A stretch of DNA of 64,000 nucleotides, taken from positions 1 to 64,000 of the forward strand of contig NZ_JAKILG010000020.1 in NCBI RefSeq assembly GCF_023283765.1, given 5' to 3'. The position numbers and the translations under genes were made by a program. The DNA comes from Shewanella profunda. Lineage in GTDB: Bacteria > Pseudomonadota > Gammaproteobacteria > Enterobacterales > Shewanellaceae. Below are positions 18,367 through 27,115 of this stretch, piece by piece. The notes below the pieces were generated by a model that was not told where the DNA came from, did no database searches, and saw only the letters and a program-made list of their open reading frames with translations. The stretch's first letter is position 1, and each line of letters begins with the position of its first letter.

Positions 18367-19296
18367 ATGAAGAACTATTATCTGCTGCGTCTGGCAATGA
18401 CGCTGAAAATGACCGGGTACTCATTTACCACAGTAACACCAGCGACCCACGCTCGCGTCAATTCAAGGTTGCAAGGCAGGTGGGCACGTAATCTAACCGA
18501 CGTCTTTGGTTGGAGCTGTCCCTTCTGGGAGGGGGTGATATCACCGGAGCTTTTTGAGGCGATGCGCAATGCCGATGTACTGAATCCACAGGGGGATGGC
18601 TGGATCTCGCGGGTACGAGCCTCGACCCTGCACGGGCAACTTTTTCTGCACTCGGCTTTTCCGACGACGACCTCTGACGCCATCTTCTTCGGCCCTGACA
18701 CCTACCGTTTTACCAACGCAATAGTCCGACATCTTGCCGGTAACACGCCCGTTCGGCGTGCCGTCGATATAGGCTGCGGAGCAGGTCCTGGTGCCGTGGT
18801 CATTGCACTCGAACGGCCACTGGCCGAGGTGTTTGCTGTGGACATCAACGACATGGCCCTGCGGTACAGTGCCGTCAACGCTGGCCTTGCTGGTGCTACG
18901 CGAGTTGTGACTAAACACTCCGATCTGCTTAACGGGGTTGACGGTGGCTTTGATTTAATTGTCGCTAATCCTCCTTATCTGCTCGACGTGCACGAACGCA
19001 TTTATCGGCACGGTGGTGGTAGCTTTGGCGAGGGACTCTCCCTTTCGATTGCCAGTCTGGCTAAAACGAGGCTGGCCCACGGCGGCACGCTGTTGCTGTA
19101 TACAGGCACAGCTATCGTCGATGGCAATGACCGCTTCCGCGCTGCGGTCGCATCGCTGCTCGATGATTCAGCCCTCGAATGGGACTATATGGAGCTCGAC
19201 CCTGATGTATTCGGCGAAGAACTGGATGAGCCAGCCTATGCGGAAGTCGATCGTATTGCCGCCGTTCTACTCACCGTCCGTAGGATAAGGTTGTGA
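18367..19296 (+). CDS. Class I SAM-dependent methyltransferase with NPPY motif
   Basis: Protein of 309 aa. Residues 1-120 form an N-terminal region with FFGPDTYRFTNAI just before the Rossmann core. Motif I is VDIGCGAGPG (133-142), the acidic residue of motif II is in AVDINDMAL, and the catalytic NPPY is at 201-204. NPPY enzymes methylate planar amide or exocyclic amino nitrogens (HemK/PrmC on glutamine, RsmC-type on nucleobases). Because the gene lies between a diiron oxidase and cyanophycin-type ligases, a small-molecule or peptide amide/guanidine substrate is plausible, but this is inferred. Its ATG is 2 bp after the upstream stop, and its stop overlaps the next GTG by 4 bp, indicating translational coupling. 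Confidence 0.8.
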   Translation: MKNYYLLRLAMTLKMTGYSFTTVTPATHARVNSRLQGRWARNLTDVFGWSCPFWEGVISPELFEAMRNADVLNPQGDGWISRVRASTLHGQLFLHSAFPTTTSDAIFFGPDTYRFTNAIVRHLAGNTPVRRAVDIGCGAGPGAVVIALERPLAEVFAVDINDMALRYSAVNAGLAGATRVVTKHSDLLNGVDGGFDLIVANPPYLLDVHERIYRHGGGSFGEGLSLSIASLAKTRLAHGGTLLLYTGTAIVDGNDRFRAAVASLLDDSALEWDYMELDPDVFGEELDEPAYAEVDRIAAVLLTVRRIRL

Positions 19297-20978
19297 AGCT
19301 CCTCAACAGCCGCTTCCTGCGGGGACCGAATATTTTTGGCATGGAACCATGCTTTGTGACTGTGGTTGACCTTGAAGGCTATCGAACGGTCGGGGTCGAA
19401 GCGTTGCAGAGCGCCGCTGACCTTTTACAGATGCTAATGCCTGGTCGTTTTCCCCCTGTTTTTATTGACGAGTGCGAAGTGCCACGGCTACTCGCACGAC
19501 TGACATTTGCGGCACAGGTCTGGGTTGGCAATCCTGCTGCATTCTGTTACGCAGTGGCTTTTGCGCCTTCAGCACCGGAATTGTATCGCTTGTTATGCGG
19601 CTATCAGCACGAAGCCGTAGCCGAAGAAGCGCTTCGATTTTCGGTTGGGTTCGTTATGGCGATACTGGATCAGCAGCCGTTTGACGTTGATGGGCGACTC
19701 GATCATTTGAAGAAAATTGCCGACGCCAGTGCCCTGACTCCCGCAACCGTCTTTCCACTGAATAACAACGGTCGAATTCCTGTGGTGGCGGTTACCGGCA
19801 CCAACGGCAAGACAACCACGACACTGCTGATTTCACATGTGCTTCGCGCCTGCGGCTTGCGTACGGGCACAACAACGACACAGGGCATTTATATCGATGG
19901 ACAGTGCGTGAAAACGGGCGACTGCTCAGGCTACTGGTCGGCGCGCAGGGTGCTTAGCAATAGCACTGTGCAGGTCGCGGCGCTTGAAACAGCACGTGGC
20001 GGGATCCTAAAACGTGGCCTCGCATTCGACTACTGTGATGTGGGTGTCGTGTTGAATGTTAGCAGTGATCACCTGGGGCTTGATGGTATCGAGACACTAC
20101 AGGATTTGGCACACGTTAAAGGTCTGGTGGCGCGGTGCGCCCGTGCCGCCGCGGTGCTGAACGCAGATGATGCCTTGTGCGTTTTGATGCGCGACACGCT
20201 TGCACCCGATTGCAAAGCGGTATTCTTCGCCATGGACCCGCGCAATCCAGTACTTGTTGAACATTTGCGTAATGGCGGCGCCGGTGCCTTTCTCAACGAT
20301 GACGGCTGGCTTGTCTGGTGTCACGGCGGTGAGTGTTCAACGTTGATAAGGGCTGTGGATCTTCCTTTTACTATGCAGGGCCATGCCCGCTACAACATAG
20401 CCAATGCGCTCGCGGCACTCGCAGCAATGTGTTGCATCGGCTTTGAGCCCGCCGCGATTGCACTGTCTTTGACATGCTTCATCTCCAATGCGCAAAGCAA
20501 TCCGTTACGTGGCAACTTGTTCGAGGTCGATGGAGTTCAACTCATAGTGGATTATGCGCACAATGCCGTTGCCTATCGTGCGCTGTGTGAAATGGCACAG
20601 TCGATGCGACAGGGTAGCGCCAGACTGCTAGGCGTTGTCACGGCTCCGGGAGATCGCCGTAGCGAAGATCTGTACGAGACCGGGCAGGTGTGCGGCCAGA
20701 GTTTCGATGAACTGGTGGTTTACGAACATGATCCCCGTGGCCGCAGTACCGGCGGTATTGCATCCGAAATCCTACGGGGCGCCCGAAGTATCGCCCCCAA
20801 CAAATTAATGCACGGCGAACCCAGAATTCGGCACGCACTGTGGCTAGGCCTGACTGCGGCGAAAGCAGGTGATGTGCTGGTATTTACCTGTGCCGGAACC
20901 TTCGAAGACCTTGTAGAAGGCATTCGACTCAAGAATCCAGCCGAGGCTGATCGGATCGCGCGTGAAGTGTCAGCGTGA
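19293..20978 (+). CDS. Mur-ligase-family paralogue of cyanophycin synthetase lacking the ATP-grasp domain
   Basis: Protein of 561 aa starting at GTG 19293. Residues 1-150 resemble the N-terminal domain of CphA (RFLRGPNIFGMEPCF), and residues 160-555 are a Mur ligase module with P-loop VTGTNGKTTTT (167-177), GDCSGYWSAR, LETARGGILKRGL, NVSSDHLGLDGIETL and DYAHNAVAYRAL. The whole ATP-grasp module that CphA carries in between is absent. In CphA the Mur module adds the side-chain amino acid (arginine) to the aspartate backbone, so this protein should attach an amino acid to a beta-carboxylate using ATP. It is very similar to the Mur module of the CphA encoded 1 kb downstream, suggesting duplication and divergence. 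Substrate is unknown. It is not a peptidoglycan MurC-F gene: no dcw context and closer to CphA. Confidence 0.85.
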   Translation: MKLLNSRFLRGPNIFGMEPCFVTVVDLEGYRTVGVEALQSAADLLQMLMPGRFPPVFIDECEVPRLLARLTFAAQVWVGNPAAFCYAVAFAPSAPELYRLLCGYQHEAVAEEALRFSVGFVMAILDQQPFDVDGRLDHLKKIADASALTPATVFPLNNNGRIPVVAVTGTNGKTTTTLLISHVLRACGLRTGTTTTQGIYIDGQCVKTGDCSGYWSARRVLSNSTVQVAALETARGGILKRGLAFDYCDVGVVLNVSSDHLGLDGIETLQDLAHVKGLVARCARAAAVLNADDALCVLMRDTLAPDCKAVFFAMDPRNPVLVEHLRNGGAGAFLNDDGWLVWCHGGECSTLIRAVDLPFTMQGHARYNIANALAALAAMCCIGFEPAAIALSLTCFISNAQSNPLRGNLFEVDGVQLIVDYAHNAVAYRALCEMAQSMRQGSARLLGVVTAPGDRRSEDLYETGQVCGQSFDELVVYEHDPRGRSTGGIASEILRGARSIAPNKLMHGEPRIRHALWLGLTAAKAGDVLVFTCAGTFEDLVEGIRLKNPAEADRIAREVSA

Positions 20979-20998
20979 CACAATATAAATAAGGAAAA

Positions 20999-21949
20999 AT
21001 GATGAAAAATGAGTCCAGTAATGCTGTGGACGGCCCGGGCATAGGTCATCTGGTGATCGTGGGTGGCAAAGAGAATCGAACTAATGACATGGTCATTCTT
21101 GAGCGTTTTGTTGCTTTGGCCGGAGGACCTGATGCGAAAATCTTCGTGCTCACTGCCGCAAGTGATAAGCACGATGACATATGGAACATCTACGAAAATG
21201 CCTTCACTAGACTGGGAGTGCGTCAGGTGACCACATCGAACATAAAAAACCGTGAAGATGCCTGCGAGGAAGCGACAGCGGCCATGCTTTTCGAAGCGGA
21301 TGGTATCTTTATGACAGGTGGTGATCAAAAGCGACTGATGGCGCTGATCGGTGGCACCCGCATTGATCATGCGATGCACCGCGCATTGCGTGAGCGGGGA
21401 GCCTGCATCGGTGGCACCAGCGCTGGGGCATCAGCGATGTCGCAGCATATGCTGTTCAATGGTACAAACGACCTGCTGCCGCAGAAGGGTTCGGTTCACC
21501 TGGGTGCTGGGCTTGGATTAGTGCGTAGGGTGATCATAGATCAACATTTTTCAGAACGGCAAAGGCTCGGCAGGTTGTTGTCGGCGGTTGCGCAAAACCC
21601 CTACCTGCTGGGTGCCGGGATAGACGAAAACACCGCCTTAATCGTCAGGCCTGGCCAAAGCCTCGAGGTGATCGGTGATGGTGCCGTCACGCTGATTGAC
21701 GGCCGGGAAATGCTGTCAAATTTCACCGAAGTGAAAAACACAGAGACACTCGAGCTGGCCGACGTGCGCTTGCACTTGTTACCCGCAGGCGTCAGCTATG
21801 ATCTTGCCTCTTTTACAGAGGATGACGACAAGGATGGGGCCACAATGCCGCTTTCCCCAGGATTGGGTGACGCAATTGCCGCGGTTACCTCGTGGTGCGG
21901 TTTATATCGCGAACCGACCAAACACAAGTCAAGCGGAGAGTTATCATGA
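20999..21949 (+). CDS. cphB: Cyanophycinase (serine exopeptidase, S51 family)
   Basis: Protein of 316 aa (or 315 from ATG 21002, better spaced from AAGGA at 20991-20995). Cyanophycinase cuts the beta-Asp-Arg polymer cyanophycin into dipeptides. Visible are LVIVGGKENR near the N-terminus, MTGGDQKRL (105-113), the nucleophile elbow GGTSAGASAM with S141, and DQHFSERQRLGRLL followed by GAGIDENTALIV, all typical of CphB. There is no signal peptide, so it is cytoplasmic like bacterial CphB rather than secreted CphE. The stop overlaps the CphA start by 4 bp. Having the depolymerase translationally coupled to the synthetase suggests that turnover or product release is part of the pathway. Confidence 0.92.
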   Translation: MMKNESSNAVDGPGIGHLVIVGGKENRTNDMVILERFVALAGGPDAKIFVLTAASDKHDDIWNIYENAFTRLGVRQVTTSNIKNREDACEEATAAMLFEADGIFMTGGDQKRLMALIGGTRIDHAMHRALRERGACIGGTSAGASAMSQHMLFNGTNDLLPQKGSVHLGAGLGLVRRVIIDQHFSERQRLGRLLSAVAQNPYLLGAGIDENTALIVRPGQSLEVIGDGAVTLIDGREMLSNFTEVKNTETLELADVRLHLLPAGVSYDLASFTEDDDKDGATMPLSPGLGDAIAAVTSWCGLYREPTKHKSSGELS

Positions 21950-24696
21950 AAGTGATCGAACGGCGCGTGCTGCGCGGACCAAACATCTATTCGGCCAGAC
22001 CTATCTACCTCGCCATTATCGACCTCGAAGCCCTGAACGATGTGCCTTCCACGGCGATCCCCGGCTTCACAGAGTCGCTTCTGGCGGCCGTACCCACTTT
22101 GCATGAACATCGCTGCTCACCGGGTTATGTCGGCGGCTTTGTTGAGCGCCTGCAGGACGGCACTTACATGGCCCACATCGTCGAGCATCTGTCGATCGAA
22201 TTACAGTGTCTTGCAGGTTTACCGGTCGGTTTTGGCAAAGCGCGTATGGTGCCGGGTAAGCCAGGCTACTACCGGGTGATTTTTGCCTACAAGGCAGAGT
22301 CTGTTGCCGAGGCGGCCTTTAATCTCGCGATCGAACTGGTGACAACGCTCGCCGCGGGGCTACCTATCACGCTGGAACCCGAACTGACTCGGTTGCGACA
22401 ACTCGCGCAGGCCGAAGCACTCGGCCCAAGCACAAGCGCTATCATCGAAGCCGCCAGAAAGCGAGGTATTCCGACGCTACGGCTTACCGAACACGCAAGC
22501 CTGTTCCAGCTCGGTTGGGGAGTTAAACAGCAACGTATTCAGGCCACGATGACCAGCAATACCAACCACATCGCCGTTGGCATTGCCAGCGATAAGCACT
22601 TAACCAAATGCCTGCTAAACGATGCGGGTCTTCCTACTCCACAAGGTCAGGTCGTGTTGACGCTCGAACAGGCCCATGCGGCACTTCGCGAGTATGGATC
22701 TGTAGCTGTCAAACCGCTTTGTGGCAACAAGGGCAAAGGCGTGACGACCGCAGTGTCGGATACAAAGGCCATCGATGCAGCATTCAGCTATGCGCAACAG
22801 TTTGGCTCTCAGGTGATCATCGAGCAGCATATCGAAGGAAATGACTACCGCGTGCTGGTCATTGGCGACAAGGTCGTCGCTGCATCCCGCCGTGTACCGC
22901 CAGAGGTTGTCGGTGACGGGTATTCGGATATTCGTGATCTGGTCGCGGCGATCAATGTCGACCCGCTCCGCGGTGAGGGGCACGAGAACATGCTCACTAA
23001 GATCCGCCTCGACCAGACGGCTGTGATTGAATTAGCCCAGCAAGGACTCGACGTAGACTCTGTGCCCTGTGCCGGGCGTGTCGTCAGTGTACGTGGCAAC
23101 GCCAACCTCTCGACTGGCGGCATTGCAGAAGATGTGACCCGGGAGATCCACCCTGATACTGCGCTTGCATGCGTGCGGGCAGCCCAGAAGATCGGCCTAG
23201 ACGTGGCAGGCATCGACCTGGTGTGCAGTGATATTTCGCACCCTTTGCTTGCTCAGGGCGGAGCTATCATCGAGGTGAATGCGGCGCCTGGCATTCGCAT
23301 GCATGAACATCCGAGTTGCGGCGAACGCAACTATGTCGGCCGCGCGATTATCGACTCTCTTTTTACGCCCGGCAACGACGGGCGTGTGCCCATTATTGCG
23401 GTCACTGGCAGCAACGGCAAGACGACAACGACGCTGTCGGTAGCGCATGTCCTCGAGCAACTCGGTTATGTGACCGGCGTTGCGACAACCGAGGGCATCA
23501 CCATTGCCGGACAGCATATCAAAGATGGCGACTGCTCAGGTTACTGGTCGGCGCGCACAGTGCTGAATTCACCGGAAGTAGAGTTCGCGGTGCTGGAGAC
23601 GGCCCGTGGCGGCATTCTTAAACGTGGCCTCGGCTTTGACCAATGCGATGTCGGCATAGTCCTGAATATTCACAACGACCATCTCGGTCAGGATGGCATC
23701 GAAACGCTGGAAGATCTGGCGCGGGTTAAAGGACTTTTAGTGGCGACCGCTCGCAAGGCCGTGGTACTCAACGCCGACGATGCTCTGTGTGTTCAACTTG
23801 CATGCACTGCGCCATCAGGCACTGAAGTCATCTTTTTTGGCTTCGACGTGACCCATCATGCTATGGCGCAGCATCTGGCACACAAAGGACGCGCGGTCTA
23901 CCTAGACAATGACATGTTGATGTGGGCAGACGGCGATAACCACCAGCCGTTGACTTCCATCGATCGATTGCCAAACACGCTCGACGGTCGTGCTCGACAT
24001 AACGTTGCCAATGCGATGGCGGCCTTTGCGACGTTGTTGGCACTGGATGTGCCAGCAGAAGATATTGCTGCGGCGCTTGCGAGCTTTAGCCCAAATGAAA
24101 GCCAGACCCCTCTGCGGCTTAATCTCTATCAGGCTGGCGGCGTCACGCTAATGATGGATTATGCGCACAATGCGGCAGCTTACGAAGCCATTATCACCAC
24201 AGGACGGCAATTGACTCAGGGTCGTCTCATCGGCGTCGTTTCAGCCCCCTGCGACCGGCGTGAAACCGACCTCATTGCTATCGGTCAGCTTTGCGGCGCA
24301 GGTTTTGATGAACTGGTGATCTATGAGATGGATGACCTTCGCGATAAGCCGCCCGGGCTAACCGCTGAGTTGATCGCCCGAGGCGCGCTGACTGCTCAAC
24401 AAAGCAAGACCGATGCGGCCAGCGGGCAGCAATGGGTTCACACCCATCTTGATATTCGTGCGGCGATACGCGATGCATACGGCAAGTCTCAGCCCGGTGA
24501 TCTCATCATCATTGGCTGTGCCAGTTATGTCTCGGAGTTGTGGGACGCGCTTGGGAGCGTGGGTTTGACCACCATTGATGTGTCGATGCTGAGGTATTTT
24601 GCGGGTGAAGACTCCGCTTTGGAAATCCAGCCTTACCACTGGTCGAGGAGTGTGGGCCATGCAATTCTACGAATAGCCGCGTCTGAGGGGAAATGA
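21946..24696 (+). CDS. cphA: Cyanophycin synthetase CphA
   Basis: Protein of 916 aa, within the usual CphA range (about 870-900). The start at 21946 is set by GGAGAG six bases upstream. Domains: N-terminal domain 1-160 (RRVLRGPNIYS, HIVEHLSIELQ); ATP-grasp about 215-470 (SVAVKPLCGNKGKGV, HIEGNDYRVLVIGDKVVAA, GNANLSTGGIAEDVT, IIEVNAAPGIRMHEHP), which adds Asp to the backbone; Mur ligase 480-890 with P-loop VTGSNGKTTTT (486-496), GDCSGYWSAR and MDYAHNAAAYEAI, which adds Arg or another amino acid as the side chain. Key motifs look intact. It is the last gene of the operon; no clear terminator directly follows. Strong GC bias compared with both flanks suggests horizontal origin. Confidence 0.95.
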   Translation: MKVIERRVLRGPNIYSARPIYLAIIDLEALNDVPSTAIPGFTESLLAAVPTLHEHRCSPGYVGGFVERLQDGTYMAHIVEHLSIELQCLAGLPVGFGKARMVPGKPGYYRVIFAYKAESVAEAAFNLAIELVTTLAAGLPITLEPELTRLRQLAQAEALGPSTSAIIEAARKRGIPTLRLTEHASLFQLGWGVKQQRIQATMTSNTNHIAVGIASDKHLTKCLLNDAGLPTPQGQVVLTLEQAHAALREYGSVAVKPLCGNKGKGVTTAVSDTKAIDAAFSYAQQFGSQVIIEQHIEGNDYRVLVIGDKVVAASRRVPPEVVGDGYSDIRDLVAAINVDPLRGEGHENMLTKIRLDQTAVIELAQQGLDVDSVPCAGRVVSVRGNANLSTGGIAEDVTREIHPDTALACVRAAQKIGLDVAGIDLVCSDISHPLLAQGGAIIEVNAAPGIRMHEHPSCGERNYVGRAIIDSLFTPGNDGRVPIIAVTGSNGKTTTTLSVAHVLEQLGYVTGVATTEGITIAGQHIKDGDCSGYWSARTVLNSPEVEFAVLETARGGILKRGLGFDQCDVGIVLNIHNDHLGQDGIETLEDLARVKGLLVATARKAVVLNADDALCVQLACTAPSGTEVIFFGFDVTHHAMAQHLAHKGRAVYLDNDMLMWADGDNHQPLTSIDRLPNTLDGRARHNVANAMAAFATLLALDVPAEDIAAALASFSPNESQTPLRLNLYQAGGVTLMMDYAHNAAAYEAIITTGRQLTQGRLIGVVSAPCDRRETDLIAIGQLCGAGFDELVIYEMDDLRDKPPGLTAELIARGALTAQQSKTDAASGQQWVHTHLDIRAAIRDAYGKSQPGDLIIIGCASYVSELWDALGSVGLTTIDVSMLRYFAGEDSALEIQPYHWSRSVGHAILRIAASEGK

Positions 24697-25020
24697 GATG
24701 AAATATCCCAGAAGCCGATAGCATCTGCACTCCTTCAATTAAATCTCACTGAAATTGCCAGTGCTGGTGGCGAATAGACTAGGGCTGGTAGTGTGCATCT
24801 AGGTAAACACTGAGTGGCTGATGCGAATAATGCTCTAGAAGGTGTACCCACAGTCAATTTATCGTTGGAGTTTACAGTTATAAATAACGTACTCCAATAA
24901 CCAAACTCTTTGGGTAAATCTCGTCAAGGGATACCTGTTCGAAGGCGCTAAGGAATGCCTTCGAGTGTTTGCCTATGCTCAGGCTGTGCCATAAACACGG
25001 CCTGTGCTTTTGATTAAATT
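24697..25020. other. Intergenic stretch after the cyanophycin-type operon
   Basis: No gene seen. It contains an inverted repeat TTGGAGT (24865-24871) / ACTCCAA (24891-24897) and a longer hairpin TCGAAGGC (24939-24946) / GCCTTCGA (24957-24964) followed by GTGTTTG. The latter may terminate the plus-strand operon or form part of the convergent XRE gene's 3' end. Base composition drops back to AT-richer values here, marking the right edge of the GC-rich operon. Confidence 0.45.
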
Positions 25021-25806
25021 TCAATCTTTTCGAGCGTAAACAACTAAGTGCAGGTGGCGATCTGCATCGACCGTCATTGATGTATGTTCAAATGAGACAT
25101 TCTGCTCATCAATTATAAAACTCCTAGTGCCATGGCATGGAGCATGAACATCGTGCCTGTTCCACCATTCCCTAAAGTCAGGTGATACTTTTTGTAAATT
25201 TGTGACTAGAGCTTGGATATCCGATTCTTGGGTAGCAAGAGCATAATCCCGTCGAAAGCTAGAAAGCATCTGTATGGCTTGACTTTCCCAGTCATGTAAC
25301 CGTTCTCTTAGCTCTGCGTCAGTAAATAGCATCCACAATAAGTTGCGCTGGCCTGCAGGATGGCGCTCAAACCCAAAAAGTTGGTCGGCCGGAGAGTTAA
25401 AAGCTAATACATCCCAGCGTAAGTTGAGTACAAAAGCGCCATGGGGAGATAAATCGTTCATCAGCCTTAAAATCAAGGGTTGCACTTGGCAAAAGGTTTT
25501 TCCTGATTCAGTTGGAAGCCGATTATGCGCGAGTAAAAATAAGTGCCTACGTTCTGCAGCATCGAGTTTGAGCGTTTTGGCTAGGCTATCGAGGAAGGTG
25601 GATGAAGCTTTGATATCTCGACCTTGTTCAAGCCATGTGTACCATGTGAGACCGACTCCTGAAAGGGCTGCAACTTCTTCGCGTCTAAGCCCTGGAGTAC
25701 GTCGGCGTCCTCCAACGGGTAAACCAACATCAGCGGGAGATAGACGTTCCCTACGCGTTTTTAGAAATGTTGCTAGTTCTTCGCGAGTTCGTTCTAGTTT
25801 GCTCAT
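25021..25806 (-). CDS. XRE-family transcriptional regulator with MmyB-like C-terminal domain
   Basis: Regulator of 261 aa. Residues 1-90 form a helix-turn-helix of the XRE type (RRTPGLRREEVAALSGVGL then TWYTWLEQGRD), and residues 100-250 match the MmyB-like ligand-binding domain (NRLPTESGKTF, DVLAFNSPADQLFGF-type, FREWWNRHDV and YARKD at the end). The family commonly senses small or lipid ligands and controls neighbouring metabolic or efflux genes. It is divergent from the MFS gene at 25904, with 97 bp between start codons, so it probably regulates that transporter and itself. Confidence 0.9.
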   Translation of the reverse strand: MSKLERTREELATFLKTRRERLSPADVGLPVGGRRRTPGLRREEVAALSGVGLTWYTWLEQGRDIKASSTFLDSLAKTLKLDAAERRHLFLLAHNRLPTESGKTFCQVQPLILRLMNDLSPHGAFVLNLRWDVLAFNSPADQLFGFERHPAGQRNLLWMLFTDAELRERLHDWESQAIQMLSSFRRDYALATQESDIQALVTNLQKVSPDFREWWNRHDVHAPCHGTRSFIIDEQNVSFEHTSMTVDADRHLHLVVYARKD

Positions 25807-25903
25807 CAGTATCCTATCAGGTTTAGTAATAGTATAAGTTGTTAAATTGTACCACTATAAATCAGCTAGTAAAATGATGTTTTCCTAGTTAGAGATACTC
25901 AAT

Positions 25904-27115
25904 ATGAGCTTTAATGATCCAACTTGTGAGCAAAAATCTGCCACAGTCACAAGGTGTTATACCTGTTCACTAAGCGTTTATTTGATCGCTTTAGGGGCTT
26001 TTTCCTTAGGCATGGCTTCCTATGTTACCGCTGGGCTCATTCCGTTAATTGAGCAGGCTTTCAACGTATCTGTGGGTCTTGCTGCTCAGTTAGTTACAGC
26101 TTTTACATTGGCTTATGGCATCGGTTCACCAATAGCCGTTGCCGTGTTGCCTGCCAATCGCCAGAAAAATGGGCTTTTGGCTGCATTAGGATTGTTTGTT
26201 CTCGCCAATGCGGCCAGTGCGCTTGCTACGGATTTTACTTGGCTGTTGGTATTTAGAGCATTAGCAGGTATTGGTGCGGGTGTTTACCTTGCGATGGGCA
26301 TTGCCGCAGCAGCATCGATATCCCCTAACGGTAGAGGTAAAGCTATTGCATTAATTATGGGCGGAATGGCTGCCGGAACGGTGCTTGGCGTACCTGTTGG
26401 ACTCGTACTAGCGGAAAACATGGGATGGGCTATCGCTTTTTGGTTAGTCACTATACTTGGGTTGATAACGCTGCTTGGATTAATTTTATGGTTGCCTGAG
26501 CTACCGAGTTATGACTCAGTGCCTTTGCGCAAAAAATTGTCACTGTTAGTTGATCGTCAAGTAACTACTATCTTGGCTGTGTCATTGCTTGCAGCTATAT
26601 CAAGCCTTGGTATGTATACCTTTCTTGCGCCTTTTATTTCGTCTGCAGAATATGGTGACGTACATTCGATTACACCTTATCTATGGATTTGGGGCCTTGG
26701 TGGTATTGCAGGAAGTTTTTTGGTCGGACCTTTGACTGATCGCATTCAAAACTCCGTAATGACATTATCGATAATGCTAATTTTGGCAATCTCATTAATT
26801 ATGCTGCCATTTATCGCATCTTGGAATATTTGGTTGACTATGGCACCTATTGCCATTTGGGGTGTGGTTGGTTGGGCTTTACAGGTTCCACAAAACAATC
26901 AATTGCTACATGTTCGAGAGCATCATGGTGATGGAAATCTCGCTGTTGCGCTTAATGAATCTGCCCTTTATTTAGGCAGTGCTATTGGTGCGGCACTGGG
27001 TGGAATGGCTTTAAGCTTATCATTGCCAATGTGGGTATTGCCTGTCGGTGCTGGAGTGGTAGCTGTAATAGGCGTTTTGTTGCAATTAACCTATATAAAT
27101 CAATATCGCAATTAG
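25904..27115 (+). CDS. MFS transporter, DHA1-type drug efflux
   Basis: Inner-membrane antiporter of 403 aa with twelve predicted transmembrane segments. It resembles AraJ/YdhP-like DHA1 exporters: GMASYVTAGLIPLIEQAFNV in TM1, FRALAGIGAGVYLAMG in TM4, and MAAGTVLGVPVGLVL (antiporter motif C region) in TM5. Export of drugs or metabolites is typical; the substrate is unknown. The divergent XRE/MmyB-type regulator is the likely local controller. A possible stem, TGTGCT (27131-27136) with AGCACA (27154-27159), lies just downstream. Confidence 0.9.
   Translation: MSFNDPTCEQKSATVTRCYTCSLSVYLIALGAFSLGMASYVTAGLIPLIEQAFNVSVGLAAQLVTAFTLAYGIGSPIAVAVLPANRQKNGLLAALGLFVLANAASALATDFTWLLVFRALAGIGAGVYLAMGIAAAASISPNGRGKAIALIMGGMAAGTVLGVPVGLVLAENMGWAIAFWLVTILGLITLLGLILWLPELPSYDSVPLRKKLSLLVDRQVTTILAVSLLAAISSLGMYTFLAPFISSAEYGDVHSITPYLWIWGLGGIAGSFLVGPLTDRIQNSVMTLSIMLILAISLIMLPFIASWNIWLTMAPIAIWGVVGWALQVPQNNQLLHVREHHGDGNLAVALNESALYLGSAIGAALGGMALSLSLPMWVLPVGAGVVAVIGVLLQLTYINQYRN

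Noticed and set aside
19293-24696. Reading the two Mur-ligase genes as peptidoglycan MurC-F enzymes
   Set aside because: Motifs and domain order match cyanophycin synthetase, a cyanophycinase lies between them, and no division-cell-wall genes are present.
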